Position numbers and translations under genes: made by a program
From: Lachnospiraceae bacterium
Lineage (GTDB): Bacteria; Bacillota; Clostridia; Lachnospirales; Lachnospiraceae
Reading direction: 5' to 3'
NCBI GenBank assembly: GCA_900771195.1
Contig: CAAGMZ010000026.1
Coordinates: forward strand, 1 to 64,000
DNA length: 64,000 nt
Shown here: positions 32,633 to 41,516 of the stretch, piece after piece
How positions within the stretch are numbered: the first letter of the stretch is position 1
Layout: each line of letters starts with the position of its first letter
The notes under the pieces: generated by a model
Told to the model about the DNA's origin: nothing
The model's database searches: none
What the model saw: the letters and a program-made list of their open reading frames with translations, nothing else

Positions 32633-33976
32633 ATGAAAAAAATACTGGTTGTAGATGATGATATTGTCAGTCTCAAATCAATAAAGAGCATGCTGTCCGG
32701 TGACTATAAGGTCATTGCGGTTAATTCTGCGGAGGATGCTTTAGAGTACCTTGAGGGAGAAATACCTGATCTTATTCTTCTGGATATCATGATGCCGGAG
32801 ATTGACGGTTTTGAGATGATGGAAAGGCTCTCTTCCGACAAGAGAACGGAGGATATTCCGGTAATTTTTATAACTGCCGACGAGGATAAGGACAAAGAAT
32901 TACAGGGCCTGACGCTTGGAGCCATGGACTTTGTCACCAAACCTTTTGAGCCAAGGATAGTGTTAAGCAGAATTGAGAAAGTGCTCAGGGTTGAAGGGCT
33001 AAGGCACAGTCTTGAATGTGAGGCCTACAGGGATTCACTGACGGGTCTGTGGAACAGAAAATATGCCGTAGACAAGGTCAATGCGGTTCTTGCCGCGCCC
33101 GGGGCGCGGGGAGTGGCCTTTATGGTGGATATAGATAATTTCAAGGGAATCAATGATACCTATGGTCATGTTTTCGGAGACGAAGTGCTTGTGAAGATAT
33201 CCCATGTTCTCACTGATATTGTGAGACTTAACGATATAGCATGTCGTATGGGAGGAGATGAGTTTTTCCTTTACTTTGACGGAATAAATGCGATTGATAA
33301 GATTGAGGGAATTGCCGAGAGGCTTATAAATTCACTGAACCATAATATTAAATACCCGAACAGCACGCAGGGAGTGGGCGGCAGTATCGGAATAGCGATG
33401 GCGCCCGCGGACGGAACCAGCTTTGACAGCCTTTATACCAATGCAGATATGGCACTTTATGCTGCCAAGAAGGACGGAAAGAATATTTACAGGTTTTTCA
33501 GTGGTGATAATATGGCGCATGAGGTTGAGGATGTTGATGACGGACCCAGGGAACTGGGATACATAATCGAGATGATGACCAACCGTGAACTGTCAAAAGG
33601 AGCCTACGGCGTAAAATACAGGGATTTTGGCAATATTGTTACCTTTGTAAGGCGAAATCTTGTGCGAAGCAGGATACACGTAGCATATGTGCTTTTTACA
33701 TTGAAGGTGAAAAAAGGACAAAGCGTTGCGGCAGAAGTTCTTCATAACAGGACATCAAAGCTGGAGAAAATTACCAAAGAGCTTCTGAGGATGGGAGATG
33801 TGGCGGCAAGATGTTCATCCTCCCAGGTGGTAACAATGCTGATGAATGCTTCAGAGAATGATGGAAGGCTGGTGGCAGAAAGAGTCGCGGATAAGTATAA
33901 GCAGAGCGAAGATATGTCTGATATGGAGATTACATACGATGTTCAGGCATTTGAACCTGCGTCGGCCGGTCAATAG
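32633..33976 (+). CDS. response regulator with diguanylate cyclase (GGDEF) domain
   Basis: A 447-residue protein. Residues 1-118 are a receiver domain: VVDDD acidic pocket, phospho-acceptor Asp in LILLDIMMPEIDG, and FVTKPFEP with the conserved Lys. Residues about 130-285 are a GGDEF domain: RDSLTGLWNR, VDIDNFKGINDTYGHVFGDEVL, CRMGGDEFFLYF (intact GGDEF active site) and DMALYAAKKDGKN. The last 150 residues, containing FVRRNLVRSRIHVAYVLFTL, form a module I cannot name. It would make cyclic di-GMP when phosphorylated. No partner histidine kinase lies nearby, so it is an orphan regulator. RBS GGAGG precedes ATG 32633. Confidence 0.93.
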   Translation: MKKILVVDDDIVSLKSIKSMLSGDYKVIAVNSAEDALEYLEGEIPDLILLDIMMPEIDGFEMMERLSSDKRTEDIPVIFITADEDKDKELQGLTLGAMDFVTKPFEPRIVLSRIEKVLRVEGLRHSLECEAYRDSLTGLWNRKYAVDKVNAVLAAPGARGVAFMVDIDNFKGINDTYGHVFGDEVLVKISHVLTDIVRLNDIACRMGGDEFFLYFDGINAIDKIEGIAERLINSLNHNIKYPNSTQGVGGSIGIAMAPADGTSFDSLYTNADMALYAAKKDGKNIYRFFSGDNMAHEVEDVDDGPRELGYIIEMMTNRELSKGAYGVKYRDFGNIVTFVRRNLVRSRIHVAYVLFTLKVKKGQSVAAEVLHNRTSKLEKITKELLRMGDVAARCSSSQVVTMLMNASENDGRLVAERVADKYKQSEDMSDMEITYDVQAFEPASAGQ

Positions 33977-33994
33977 ATTTTCTTAAAGAAATGG

Positions 33995-34023
33995 TTGTTA
34001 AATCTCTTTTTTAGTATTATAAT
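33995..34023 (+). promoter_or_regulatory. pyruvate:ferredoxin oxidoreductase promoter
   Basis: TTGTTA (33995-34000) and TATAAT (34018-34023), 17-base spacer, about 75 bases ahead of the start codon. The leader is otherwise unremarkable. Confidence 0.6.
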
Positions 34024-34096
34024 TGTACTTACGGTAAAATCAGCCGTGTGGACAGACCATTCGGACTGTTAAAAATAATTAGGAGGAAATTCTAAG

Positions 34097-37000
34097 ATGG
34101 CAAGAAAAATGAAAACCATGGATGGAAACAATGCTGCAGCACACGTTTCATACGCATATTCGGAAGTAGCAGCTATCTATCCTATTACGCCTTCATCAGT
34201 TATGGCAGAATGTGCTGATGAATGGGCAACCCAGGGCAGAAAGAACATCTTCGGCCAGGAGGTTCAGCTTACAGAGATGCAGTCAGAGGCCGGTGCAGCA
34301 GGTGCCGTTCACGGTTCACTTTCAGCAGGTGCTTTAACTACAACATTCACAGCATCTCAGGGACTTCTGCTTATGATTCCCAACATGTATAAGATTGCAG
34401 GTGAGCAGCTTCCCTGCGTAATCGATGTATCAGCACGTTGCGTTGCATCACATGCACTTAATATTTTTGGTGACCATTCAGACGTATATGCATGCCGTCA
34501 GACCGGTTTTGCAATGCTTTGTGAGTCAAGCGTACAGGAGGTTATGGATCTTACACCTGTAGCCCACTGTTCTGCAATTAAGGGCAAAGTTCCTTTCCTC
34601 AACTTCTTTGACGGATTCCGTACATCACACGAGATTCAGAAGATTGAGATGTGGGATTATGAGGACCTTAAGGATATGGTAGATATGGATGCGATTGCTG
34701 AGTTCCGTCGTCACGCACTCAATCCTGAGCATCCGTGTCAGAGAGGTTCAGCTCAGAATCCTGATGTATTCTTCCAGGCAAGAGAAGCATGCAACCCTTA
34801 TTATGATGCACTTCCTGAGGTAGTTGAGGAGTACATGAACAAGGTTAATGCCAAGATTGGTACAGATTACAAGCTTTTCAATTACTATGGTGCACCTGAT
34901 GCAGACAGAGTTATCATTGCAATGGGTTCAGTATGTGAGACTATTGACGAGACGATTGATTACCTTCTTAAGCAGGGTGAAAAGGTGGGTGTTATCAAGG
35001 TTCGCCTTTACAGACCTTTCAGTGCAAAACACCTTCTTGCAGTTATGCCTAAGACCGTTAAGCAGATTTCGGTTCTTGACAGAACAAAGGAGCCCGGTTC
35101 AATCGGCGAGCCTCTTTACCTTGATGTTGTTGCAGCTATCAAGGATACAGAGTTTGCTAATGTATCAGTATTCTCAGGCCGTTACGGATTGGGTTCAAAG
35201 GATACTACTCCCGCACAGATTATTGCGGTTTATAATAATACAACCAAGAAGAGATTTACTATCGGTATCGATGATGATGTTACCAATCTTTCACTTGCAA
35301 CAGGCCCTTCACCTGTTACAGCTCCTGACGGAATCACAAGCTGTAAATTCTGGGGACTTGGTGCAGACGGTACTGTAGGTGCCAACAAGAACTCCATCAA
35401 GATTATCGGTGACCATACAGATATGTATGCTCAGGCATATTTTGATTATGATTCAAAGAAGTCCGGCGGTGTTACTATTTCTCACCTTCGTTTCGGACAT
35501 TCCAAAATCAAATCAACATACCTTATCAACAAGGCAGATTTCGTAGCATGCCATAATCCTGCATATGTACGTAAGTACAACATGGTTCAGGATCTTAAGG
35601 ATGGCGGCACATTCCTTCTTAACTGCGACTGGGATGCAGAGGGACTTGAGGAGCATCTTCCCGGACAGGCTAAGAGATACATTGCAGAGCATAACATTAA
35701 GTTCTACACCATAGACGGTATCAAGCTTGGTATTGAGACCGGAATGGGCGGACGTATCAATACGATTCTTCAGGCAGCTTTCTTTAAACTTGCCAACATC
35801 ATTCCTATCGATGATGCAATCAAGTACATGAAGGATGCAGCAACAGCCAGCTACATGAAGAAAGGTGAAGACGTTGTTAAGAAGAACCACAACGCTATTG
35901 ATGCCGGTATTGCCAATGTAGTTGAGGTTAAGGTTCCTGAAAGCTGGAAGGATGCTAAGGATGAGCCTCTTATGGGCGATGCATCAGGCGACAGACAGGA
36001 CGTTGTTAAGTTTGTTAATACAATTCAGCACGCTGTTAACACTCAGGAAGGTAATAAGCTCCCTGTATCAGCATTTAAGGATTATGTAGATGGTTCAACA
36101 CCTTCAGGTGCATCAGCATTCGAGAAGCGTGGCGTTGCAACAACAGTTCCTTCATGGGATCCTGCAAAGTGTATCCAGTGTAACTTCTGTTCATATGTTT
36201 GCCCTCACGCTGTAATCCGTCCTGTAGCTCTTACAGAGGATGAAGCTGCAAAGGCTCCTGCAGGAATGAAGATGGCAGATATGACAGGAATGCCCGGATA
36301 CAAGTTCGCTGTAACTGTTTCTGAGTTTGACTGCATGGATTGTAAGGTTTGCGTCAATGTATGTCCTTCAAAGGAAAAAGCTCTTACAATGGTAAGATTT
36401 AACGATGAAGACAGAACACAGCAGAATGCATTTGATTATGGTCAGTCATTACCTGATAAGCAGGAAGTTCTTGATAAATTTAAAGAGACAACAGTAAAGG
36501 GCAGCCAGTTCAAGCAGCCGTTACTCGAGTTCTCAGGCGCTTGTGCAGGATGCGGAGAGACACCTTACGCTAAGCTCATCACACAGCTTTTCGGTGACAG
36601 AATGTATATTGCCAATGCAACAGGCTGCTCATCAATCTGGGGCAACTCATCACCTTCGACACCTTACACTGTTAACAAGGAAGGTCATGGTCCTGCATGG
36701 TGTAATTCACTGTTCGAGGATAACGCTGAGTTTGGTATGGGTATGTTCCTTGCCCAGAAGGCAGTAAGAACAAGACTTAAAGCCCAGGTTGAGGAAGTTC
36801 TTGAGACCTCATCCAATGAAGATGTAAAGGCAGCAGCTAAGGAATATCTTGATACATTCTCATGCGGAAGCACTAACGGAAAGGCAACAAAGAAGTTAGT
36901 TGCAGCTCTTGAGAATGAGAATACTGATATAGCTAAGGCAATTCTTGCTGATAAGGATATGCTTTCCAAGAAGTCACAGTGGGTATTCGGTGGTGACGGA

Positions 37001-37624
37001 TGGGCTTACGATATCGGATTCGGCGGCGTTGACCACGTTATCGCAAGCGATAAGGATATCAACATCTTCGTATTCAATACTGAGGTTTACTCCAATACAG
37101 GCGGACAGGCTTCAAAGGCTACACCTACAGGTGCGGTTGCGGAGTTTGCAGCAGCAGGTAAGGAAGTTAAGCAGAAGGATATTGCAAGCATTGCAATGAG
37201 CTATGGTTATGTATATGTAGCACAGGTATCAATGGGAGCTGACCGTAACCAGTGCATCAAGGCTATTGCAGAGGCTGAGGCTTATCCGGGACCTTCACTT
37301 ATCATCGCATATGCTCCTTGTATCAACCACAGCATCAAGGCCGGAATGTCACATGCTCAGGATGTTGAGAAGGAAGCAGTTGATTGCGGATACTGGAATC
37401 TGTTCAGATTTAATCCTGCACTTAAGGAGGAAGGAAAGAATCCGTTCCAGCTTGACTCTAAGGAGCCTAAGGGAAGCTACAGGGACTTCATTATGGCTGA
37501 GGCACGTTATGCAAGACTTGCCAAGTCCAATCCTGAGAGAGCTGAGAAGCTCTTTGCAGAGGCTGAAGAGAATGCTAAGGCAAGATACGAGTATCTTGTA
37601 AAATACAGCAGACTTTTCGAGTAA
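34097..37624 (+). CDS. nifJ: pyruvate:ferredoxin (flavodoxin) oxidoreductase
   Basis: A 1175-residue single-chain enzyme oxidising pyruvate to acetyl-CoA and CO2 with ferredoxin reduction, the central step of clostridial fermentation. Domain order is visible: pyrimidine-binding domain (YPITPSSVMAECADEWA; TGFAMLCESSVQEVMD), gamma-type domain around residues 415-630, a two-cluster ferredoxin domain (CIQCNFCSYVCPHA and CMDCKVCVNVCPSKEKA), and the TPP domain with CAGCGETPYAKL, ATGCSSIWG, GDGWAYDIGFGG and NTEVYSNTGGQASKATP. Codon choice is strongly biased to a few codons, as expected for a highly expressed gene. RBS AGGAGG precedes ATG 34097. Monocistronic with its own promoter and terminator. Confidence 0.97.
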   Translation: MARKMKTMDGNNAAAHVSYAYSEVAAIYPITPSSVMAECADEWATQGRKNIFGQEVQLTEMQSEAGAAGAVHGSLSAGALTTTFTASQGLLLMIPNMYKIAGEQLPCVIDVSARCVASHALNIFGDHSDVYACRQTGFAMLCESSVQEVMDLTPVAHCSAIKGKVPFLNFFDGFRTSHEIQKIEMWDYEDLKDMVDMDAIAEFRRHALNPEHPCQRGSAQNPDVFFQAREACNPYYDALPEVVEEYMNKVNAKIGTDYKLFNYYGAPDADRVIIAMGSVCETIDETIDYLLKQGEKVGVIKVRLYRPFSAKHLLAVMPKTVKQISVLDRTKEPGSIGEPLYLDVVAAIKDTEFANVSVFSGRYGLGSKDTTPAQIIAVYNNTTKKRFTIGIDDDVTNLSLATGPSPVTAPDGITSCKFWGLGADGTVGANKNSIKIIGDHTDMYAQAYFDYDSKKSGGVTISHLRFGHSKIKSTYLINKADFVACHNPAYVRKYNMVQDLKDGGTFLLNCDWDAEGLEEHLPGQAKRYIAEHNIKFYTIDGIKLGIETGMGGRINTILQAAFFKLANIIPIDDAIKYMKDAATASYMKKGEDVVKKNHNAIDAGIANVVEVKVPESWKDAKDEPLMGDASGDRQDVVKFVNTIQHAVNTQEGNKLPVSAFKDYVDGSTPSGASAFEKRGVATTVPSWDPAKCIQCNFCSYVCPHAVIRPVALTEDEAAKAPAGMKMADMTGMPGYKFAVTVSEFDCMDCKVCVNVCPSKEKALTMVRFNDEDRTQQNAFDYGQSLPDKQEVLDKFKETTVKGSQFKQPLLEFSGACAGCGETPYAKLITQLFGDRMYIANATGCSSIWGNSSPSTPYTVNKEGHGPAWCNSLFEDNAEFGMGMFLAQKAVRTRLKAQVEEVLETSSNEDVKAAAKEYLDTFSCGSTNGKATKKLVAALENENTDIAKAILADKDMLSKKSQWVFGGDGWAYDIGFGGVDHVIASDKDINIFVFNTEVYSNTGGQASKATPTGAVAEFAAAGKEVKQKDIASIAMSYGYVYVAQVSMGADRNQCIKAIAEAEAYPGPSLIIAYAPCINHSIKAGMSHAQDVEKEAVDCGYWNLFRFNPALKEEGKNPFQLDSKEPKGSYRDFIMAEARYARLAKSNPERAEKLFAEAEENAKARYEYLVKYSRLFE

Positions 37625-37651
37625 TCTGAAAGTTAAATTAAAATGATTTGT

Positions 37652-37698
37652 TGCCGTTCCTGCGGTTAATAATTAACTGTGGGGACGGCGGCTTTTTA
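37652..37698 (+). terminator. terminator after pyruvate:ferredoxin oxidoreductase
   Basis: A long stem between TGCCGTTCC...GGTTAAT and AATTAACT...GGGGACGGC with a few mismatches, followed by GCTTTTT. Strong intrinsic terminator. Confidence 0.8.
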
Positions 37699-37731
37699 TT
37701 TGTAAAAGATATATAAAAATGCCTATAACAC

Positions 37732-37760
37732 TTGCAAAACCGATTCTGAAATAATACAAT
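37732..37760 (+). promoter_or_regulatory. promoter of AI-2E-family permease gene
   Basis: TTGCAA (37732-37737) and TACAAT (37755-37760) with 17-base spacing; start codon 31 bases downstream. Confidence 0.55.
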
Positions 37761-37790
37761 GAAAACAGGAATGAAATTTTGGAGGAATAA

Positions 37791-39107
37791 ATGGACAGCG
37801 AGAATAACAGTTTACCATCCGGTAATGGTAAAAAATCCAGATTTAAGACAAAATATGGTAAGATAGGACTTGTTGCTTTTATCGTTATCGCATGCAGCAT
37901 CCTGTTCTACTTTGCTTTTTTTAAGGACAAAACACTCTTTGGATTTATAAAGAGTATATGGTCAAGCCTTACGCCGTTTATAGTAGGGGCGGTGCTTGCT
38001 TATGTTCTTAAGCCGCTGTGTGTTGTTTTTGAAAAGTGGTTTGGAAAGCTGTTCAAAAAAATGAAGAATCGAAGGAAGGCTGAGAAATTATCAGCTAATC
38101 TGGCGATTGTAGCTTCCATAATTTTATTTTTGCTGATAATATATTCCCTTTTTGCATCTGTCATTCCGCAGGTTATAGACAGTGCGAAGGTTCTTATTAA
38201 GACGTTGCCTGAAACATATACAAAAGCTATGGATTGGATTAAGAATATTGCCAAAGACACAGCTTTTCAGGAAAAAATTGATGATTTCACAAAGAATGGA
38301 CTGAGCAGCATTGAAGTTCTTATGGATAAGCTTATGAACGTTGATACAAGCAAGCTGCTCGCAAATGTCACAATCGGTGTCAAGGGCGTATTTGCATTTC
38401 TTAAGAATATGCTTATCGGAATGGTGTCCTGCGTCTACATTCTCGGGCAGAGAAAGAAGCTGGCTGCACAGGGTAAATTGATAATATACAGTGTTTTTTC
38501 CAATAAGTGGGCAGACAAGGTAATGGATGAGCTGAAGTATATTGATAAGATGTTCAGCGGATTCCTTAACGGAAAGATTGTGGATTCAATTATTATCGGA
38601 GTATTGACATTCATTGTGCTGTCGATATTCAGGATGCCATACACAATGCTTATCAGCGTTATTATATGTATCACCAATATCATACCGTTTTTTGGGCCAT
38701 GGATTGGAGCGATACCTTCGGCATTTATCATACTTATGGTAAGCCCCATAAAGTGTCTGTATTTTATTATTATCATCATTGTCATACAGCAGTTTGACGG
38801 TAATATTCTCGGTCCGAAGATACTTGGAAATACCACGGGATTGTCGAGCTTCTGGGTGCTGTTTTCGATTGTTTTCTTTGGAAGCATGTACGGGTTTATA
38901 GGAATGCTCATAGGTGTGCCGCTGTTTGCCGTATTTTACGACATAGTAGAGAGACTTGTACGTCACGGACTGGATAAGCGTAAACACAGGGAAATGTATG
39001 ATACTTATAAGGAAAATGGGCGTATAGAGGAAGAAGAAAGGGCTAAAGAGAAGGCTAAGAGAAAGCTCAGGATAAAGAGATTTCATTTTAACAAAAAGGA
39101 CAAATAA
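37791..39107 (+). CDS. AI-2E family transporter (PerM/YtvI-like permease)
   Basis: A 438-residue membrane protein with a basic N-terminal tail, a pair of hydrophobic helices, a cytoplasmic/amphipathic central region (about residues 110-215) and a C-terminal bundle with FLNGKIVDSIIIGVLTFIVL, NIIPFFGPWIGAIPSAFI, QQFDGNILGPKILGNTTGLS and GVPLFAVFYDIVERL. These are the conserved signatures of the AI-2E/PerM family. Members export signalling molecules or act as ion exchangers; the substrate is not predictable. The Lys-rich tail (final 60 residues) is longer than usual. Separated from spmB by a strong hairpin. Confidence 0.9.
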   Translation: MDSENNSLPSGNGKKSRFKTKYGKIGLVAFIVIACSILFYFAFFKDKTLFGFIKSIWSSLTPFIVGAVLAYVLKPLCVVFEKWFGKLFKKMKNRRKAEKLSANLAIVASIILFLLIIYSLFASVIPQVIDSAKVLIKTLPETYTKAMDWIKNIAKDTAFQEKIDDFTKNGLSSIEVLMDKLMNVDTSKLLANVTIGVKGVFAFLKNMLIGMVSCVYILGQRKKLAAQGKLIIYSVFSNKWADKVMDELKYIDKMFSGFLNGKIVDSIIIGVLTFIVLSIFRMPYTMLISVIICITNIIPFFGPWIGAIPSAFIILMVSPIKCLYFIIIIIVIQQFDGNILGPKILGNTTGLSSFWVLFSIVFFGSMYGFIGMLIGVPLFAVFYDIVERLVRHGLDKRKHREMYDTYKENGRIEEEERAKEKAKRKLRIKRFHFNKKDK

Positions 39108-39130
39108 AACCGATTGTAAAAGCATAGGAT
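39102..39130 (+). promoter_or_regulatory. sigma-E-like promoter of spmB
   Basis: AAATAAA (39102-39108), 14 bases, CATAGGAT (39123-39130), the same layout as before spmA. The -10 lies within the left arm of the 39118-39153 hairpin, so transcripts from this promoter would start past the left arm and would not form the terminator. Confidence 0.45.
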
Positions 39131-39153
39131 ATACGGATATATCCTATGCTTTT
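39118..39153 (+). terminator. 15-bp perfect hairpin between permease and spmB
   Basis: AAAAGCATAGGATAT (39118-39132) pairs perfectly with ATATCCTATGCTTTT (39139-39153) around a six-base loop, followed by AAATTTTTAT. It terminates the permease transcript and has A-runs making it potentially bidirectional. spmB begins 10 bases later. Confidence 0.8.
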
Positions 39154-39163
39154 AAATTTTTAT

Positions 39164-39688
39164 ATGAAAATTCTGCTGTACATATCTTCGTTTATTATTC
39201 CGTTCATTGTGTTCTACGTTGTTGCATATGGGCTGTGCCACAAGCACAACGTATATGAAGATTTCATAGAAGGCGCCGGGGACGGGCTCAGAACCGTAGT
39301 GTCGATATTACCGACGCTGATAGGACTCATGGTTGGCGTCAGGGTTCTGAGGGCATCAGGGTTTCTTGATGCCGTTGGCAGGCTGATTGGCAAATTCAGC
39401 GGGAACATAGGCCTTCCGGCAGATGTGGTGCCGGTAATAATAGTCAGGCTGTTTTCGTCAAGCGCTGCGACAGGATTGTGCCTTGATATATATAAGAATC
39501 TGGGCACTGATTCATATACAGGCTTCATGGTAAGCATATTGATGAGCTGCACAGAGACGGTTTTTTACACAATGAGCGTTTATTATATGGCGGCAAAGGT
39601 TAATAAGACCAGATGGACGTTAACGGGTGCGCTTATAGCCACCCTGGCGGGCATAGTTGCAAGCGTGGTCCTGGCATTACTTCATTGA
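39164..39688 (+). CDS. spmB: spore maturation protein B
   Basis: The start is taken at ATG 39164 (MKILLYISSFIIPF), which aligns with the usual SpmB N-terminus; an in-frame ATG at 39146 lies inside the hairpin arm. Neither start has a clear Shine-Dalgarno sequence, which is odd for this genome. The 174-residue membrane protein shows AYGLCHKHNVYEDFIEGAGDGL, ILPTLIGLMVGVRVLRASG, FSSSAATG and SCTETVFYTMSVYY, all SpmB features. Partner of spmA, here 6.6 kb upstream with unrelated genes between. A sigma-E-like motif precedes it. Confidence 0.92.
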   Translation: MKILLYISSFIIPFIVFYVVAYGLCHKHNVYEDFIEGAGDGLRTVVSILPTLIGLMVGVRVLRASGFLDAVGRLIGKFSGNIGLPADVVPVIIVRLFSSSAATGLCLDIYKNLGTDSYTGFMVSILMSCTETVFYTMSVYYMAAKVNKTRWTLTGALIATLAGIVASVVLALLH

Positions 39689-39694
39689 ATAGTA

Positions 39695-39835
39695 AAATGA
39701 CCTCCCGTGCGGAAACGGGAGGCCGAAGGAGAAAAAAGTATATGTAAACAATTGCAGATAAAAATCTGCGATTAGGGAATGTTAGGCGAAGTCGGACGGC
39801 ACCAGCCGGCACCGGCGACCTCTTTTGTATGATAT
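39695..39835 (+). ncRNA. candidate structured RNA or regulatory element, unassigned
   Basis: Downstream of spmB lies a GC-rich island within AT-rich DNA. It contains hairpin CCTCCCGT/ACGGGAGG (39701-39722), hairpin GCAGAT/ATCTGC (about 39757-39772), and a GC-rich part with GGCACCAGCC and CCGGCACCGG, ending in GACCTC followed by TTTT. The strings CCGAAGGAG and TTAGGC...GGAC recall parts of glycine-riboswitch aptamers, but spacing and the 5' half do not fit. Direction is uncertain; the trailing TTTT suggests rightward. Confidence 0.35.
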
Positions 39836-39970
39836 TAATATAAACGATAAATGTGTACAAAATGTGGTTAACTGATAAAAGAAAAATGAAAAAAGTGTAA
39901 CCAAATAATAAAACAGAAAAAATGTTGACAAAATACCTGTTTTTTCCGGTTAATGTAGTAAAGTTGCTGA
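39836..39970. other. AT-rich spacer before the BMP promoter
   Basis: Non-coding. I see only AT-rich sequence with one TTGACA (about 39924) lacking a well-placed -10, and no gene or ordered repeat. Confidence 0.4.
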
Positions 39971-39971
39971 T

Positions 39972-40014
39972 TTTGTAAATTTGGCTTTACAATTTACAAA
40001 AATTATTGTACGAT
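39972..40014 (+). promoter_or_regulatory. bmp operon promoter with overlapping dyad
   Basis: TTTACA (39986-39991), 17 bases, TACGAT (40009-40014). A perfect 10-base inverted repeat, TTTGTAAATT (39972-39981) and AATTTACAAA (39991-40000), straddles the -35 box, a good position for a repressor. Purine-responsive control is plausible from the genes but is not shown. Confidence 0.5.
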
Positions 40015-40045
40015 ACTTGTTATCAAAAACAGGAGGATGTTCTTT

Positions 40046-41326
40046 ATGAAGATCAAAAAGATTTTAAGTGGTATTCTTGCTGCTTCAATGGTGTTTGCTC
40101 TTACCGCATGCGGGACAAGCTCTTCATCAACAGACGAAGCAACAGAAGCAACAAAGCCAGCTGATTCAAAGACTGAGGCTGCAGGCGGAGAGACAAAGGC
40201 TGAGGCATCAGGCAGTGCTGTTTCAACAGATGATATCAAGGTTGGTGTCATTTTCGTCGGAGATGAGAACGAAGGTTACACAGCAGCACATTATGATGGT
40301 GTTAAGAAGATGGCTTCTGATCTTGGTATAAGCGAGGATCAGGTAATAATCAAGTTTAACATTCCCGAAGGCGATGAGTGCCTTACAGCTGCAGAGGATC
40401 TTGCAGACCAGGGATGCCAGATTATATTTGCCAACAGCTTCGGACATGAGGATTACATGATTCAGGCAGCCAAGGAGTTCCCCGAGGTTCAGTTCTGTCA
40501 TGCAACAGGATATCAGGCACAGAGCTGCGGATATGATAATATGCATAACTTCTTCACTTCAGTTTATGAGTCACGTTATGTATCAGGCGTAGTTGCCGGA
40601 CTTAAGCTTAACGAGATGATTGCAGATGGTAAAATTACTGAAGATAAGGCTAAGATGGGCTATGTAGGTGCTTATCCTTATGCTGAGGTTATTTCGGGAT
40701 TCACAGCATTTTATCTTGGCGCTAAGTCAGTATGTCCTTCAGTTACAATGGAAGTCAACTACACATACAGCTGGGCTGATCAGGCTCTTGAGCTTCAGAC
40801 AGCAGATGCCCTTATTGCAGACGGATGCGTACTTATAAGCCAGCATGCTGATACAGTAGGTGCGCCTACAGCATGTGAGAAGGCAGGAGTTCCTGTTGTA
40901 GGATACAACATCAGCATGATTCCCGCAGCTCCCAACACCGCTCTTACATCAGCATCAATTGACTGGGCTCCTTACTATACATACGCTGTTAAGTGCGTAC
41001 TTGACGGAGAGAAGATAGCAACTGACTGGTGTCAGGGATATGCAGACGGTGCCGACAAGATTACAGAGCTTAACGATAAAGCAATTGCCGAGGGAACCAA
41101 GGAAAAGGTTGAGGAAACCGAGAAGGCAATCAAGGACGGTTCACTGCATGTATTTGATACAAAGACTTTCACAATTGGCGGAAAGACTCTTGAAGAGTAT
41201 GTGGAAACAGAGGATGGTAAGGCTCTTGCAGCTTATGTAAGCGATGGATATTTCCATGAGTCAGAGCTTGCTTCTGCTCCTTCATTCAGCGTAATCATTG
41301 ATGGCATTACATCAAATGCGCAGTAA
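40046..41326 (+). CDS. BMP-family nucleoside-binding lipoprotein
   Basis: The start is ATG 40046, nine bases after AGGAGG; ATG 40037 abuts the site. The 426-residue protein has a signal peptide with lipobox LTAC, a low-complexity Ser/Thr/Glu/Lys linker, then a BMP (basic membrane protein, PnrA-like) domain: KVGVIFVGDENEGYTAAHYDGV, GCQIIFANSFGHED, VSGVVAGLKLNEM, GYVGAYPYAEVISGF and ISQHADTVGAPTACEKAG. BMP proteins bind purine nucleosides for ABC import. It is the first gene of the transporter locus and is separated from the ATPase gene by a partial terminator, which would raise its level over the others. Confidence 0.92.
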   Translation: MKIKKILSGILAASMVFALTACGTSSSSTDEATEATKPADSKTEAAGGETKAEASGSAVSTDDIKVGVIFVGDENEGYTAAHYDGVKKMASDLGISEDQVIIKFNIPEGDECLTAAEDLADQGCQIIFANSFGHEDYMIQAAKEFPEVQFCHATGYQAQSCGYDNMHNFFTSVYESRYVSGVVAGLKLNEMIADGKITEDKAKMGYVGAYPYAEVISGFTAFYLGAKSVCPSVTMEVNYTYSWADQALELQTADALIADGCVLISQHADTVGAPTACEKAGVPVVGYNISMIPAAPNTALTSASIDWAPYYTYAVKCVLDGEKIATDWCQGYADGADKITELNDKAIAEGTKEKVEETEKAIKDGSLHVFDTKTFTIGGKTLEEYVETEDGKALAAYVSDGYFHESELASAPSFSVIIDGITSNAQ

Positions 41327-41363
41327 TTGATTTCAAATATTATGGCTAAACAGCCGTAAAAGT

Positions 41364-41409
41364 GCCGCAGCGGCATCAGAGATGATGCTGCTGTGGCTTT
41401 TGTTGTTTT
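41364..41409 (+). terminator. attenuator-like terminator between bmp gene and ABC ATPase
   Basis: GCCGCAGCGGCATC (41364-41377) pairs with GATGCTGCTGTGGC (41384-41397) with G-U pairs, followed by TTTTGTTGTTTT. Downstream genes may depend on read-through or on a weaker promoter ending in TATACT (41463-41468). Confidence 0.75.
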
Positions 41410-41516
41410 ATGAGGATAATAATTGTAGGAAAAATCAATAGACTTTAAAAAAACGCTGTGCTATACTTTTGATATCTAAAAGCTGAATGATGAAAAATAA
41501 CACGGAGGATGGAGCA

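Noticed and set aside
39695..39835. Glycine riboswitch call
   Set aside because: Only two short strings resemble the aptamer; spacing between them is too long and the 5' conserved half is absent. Kept as an unassigned structured element.
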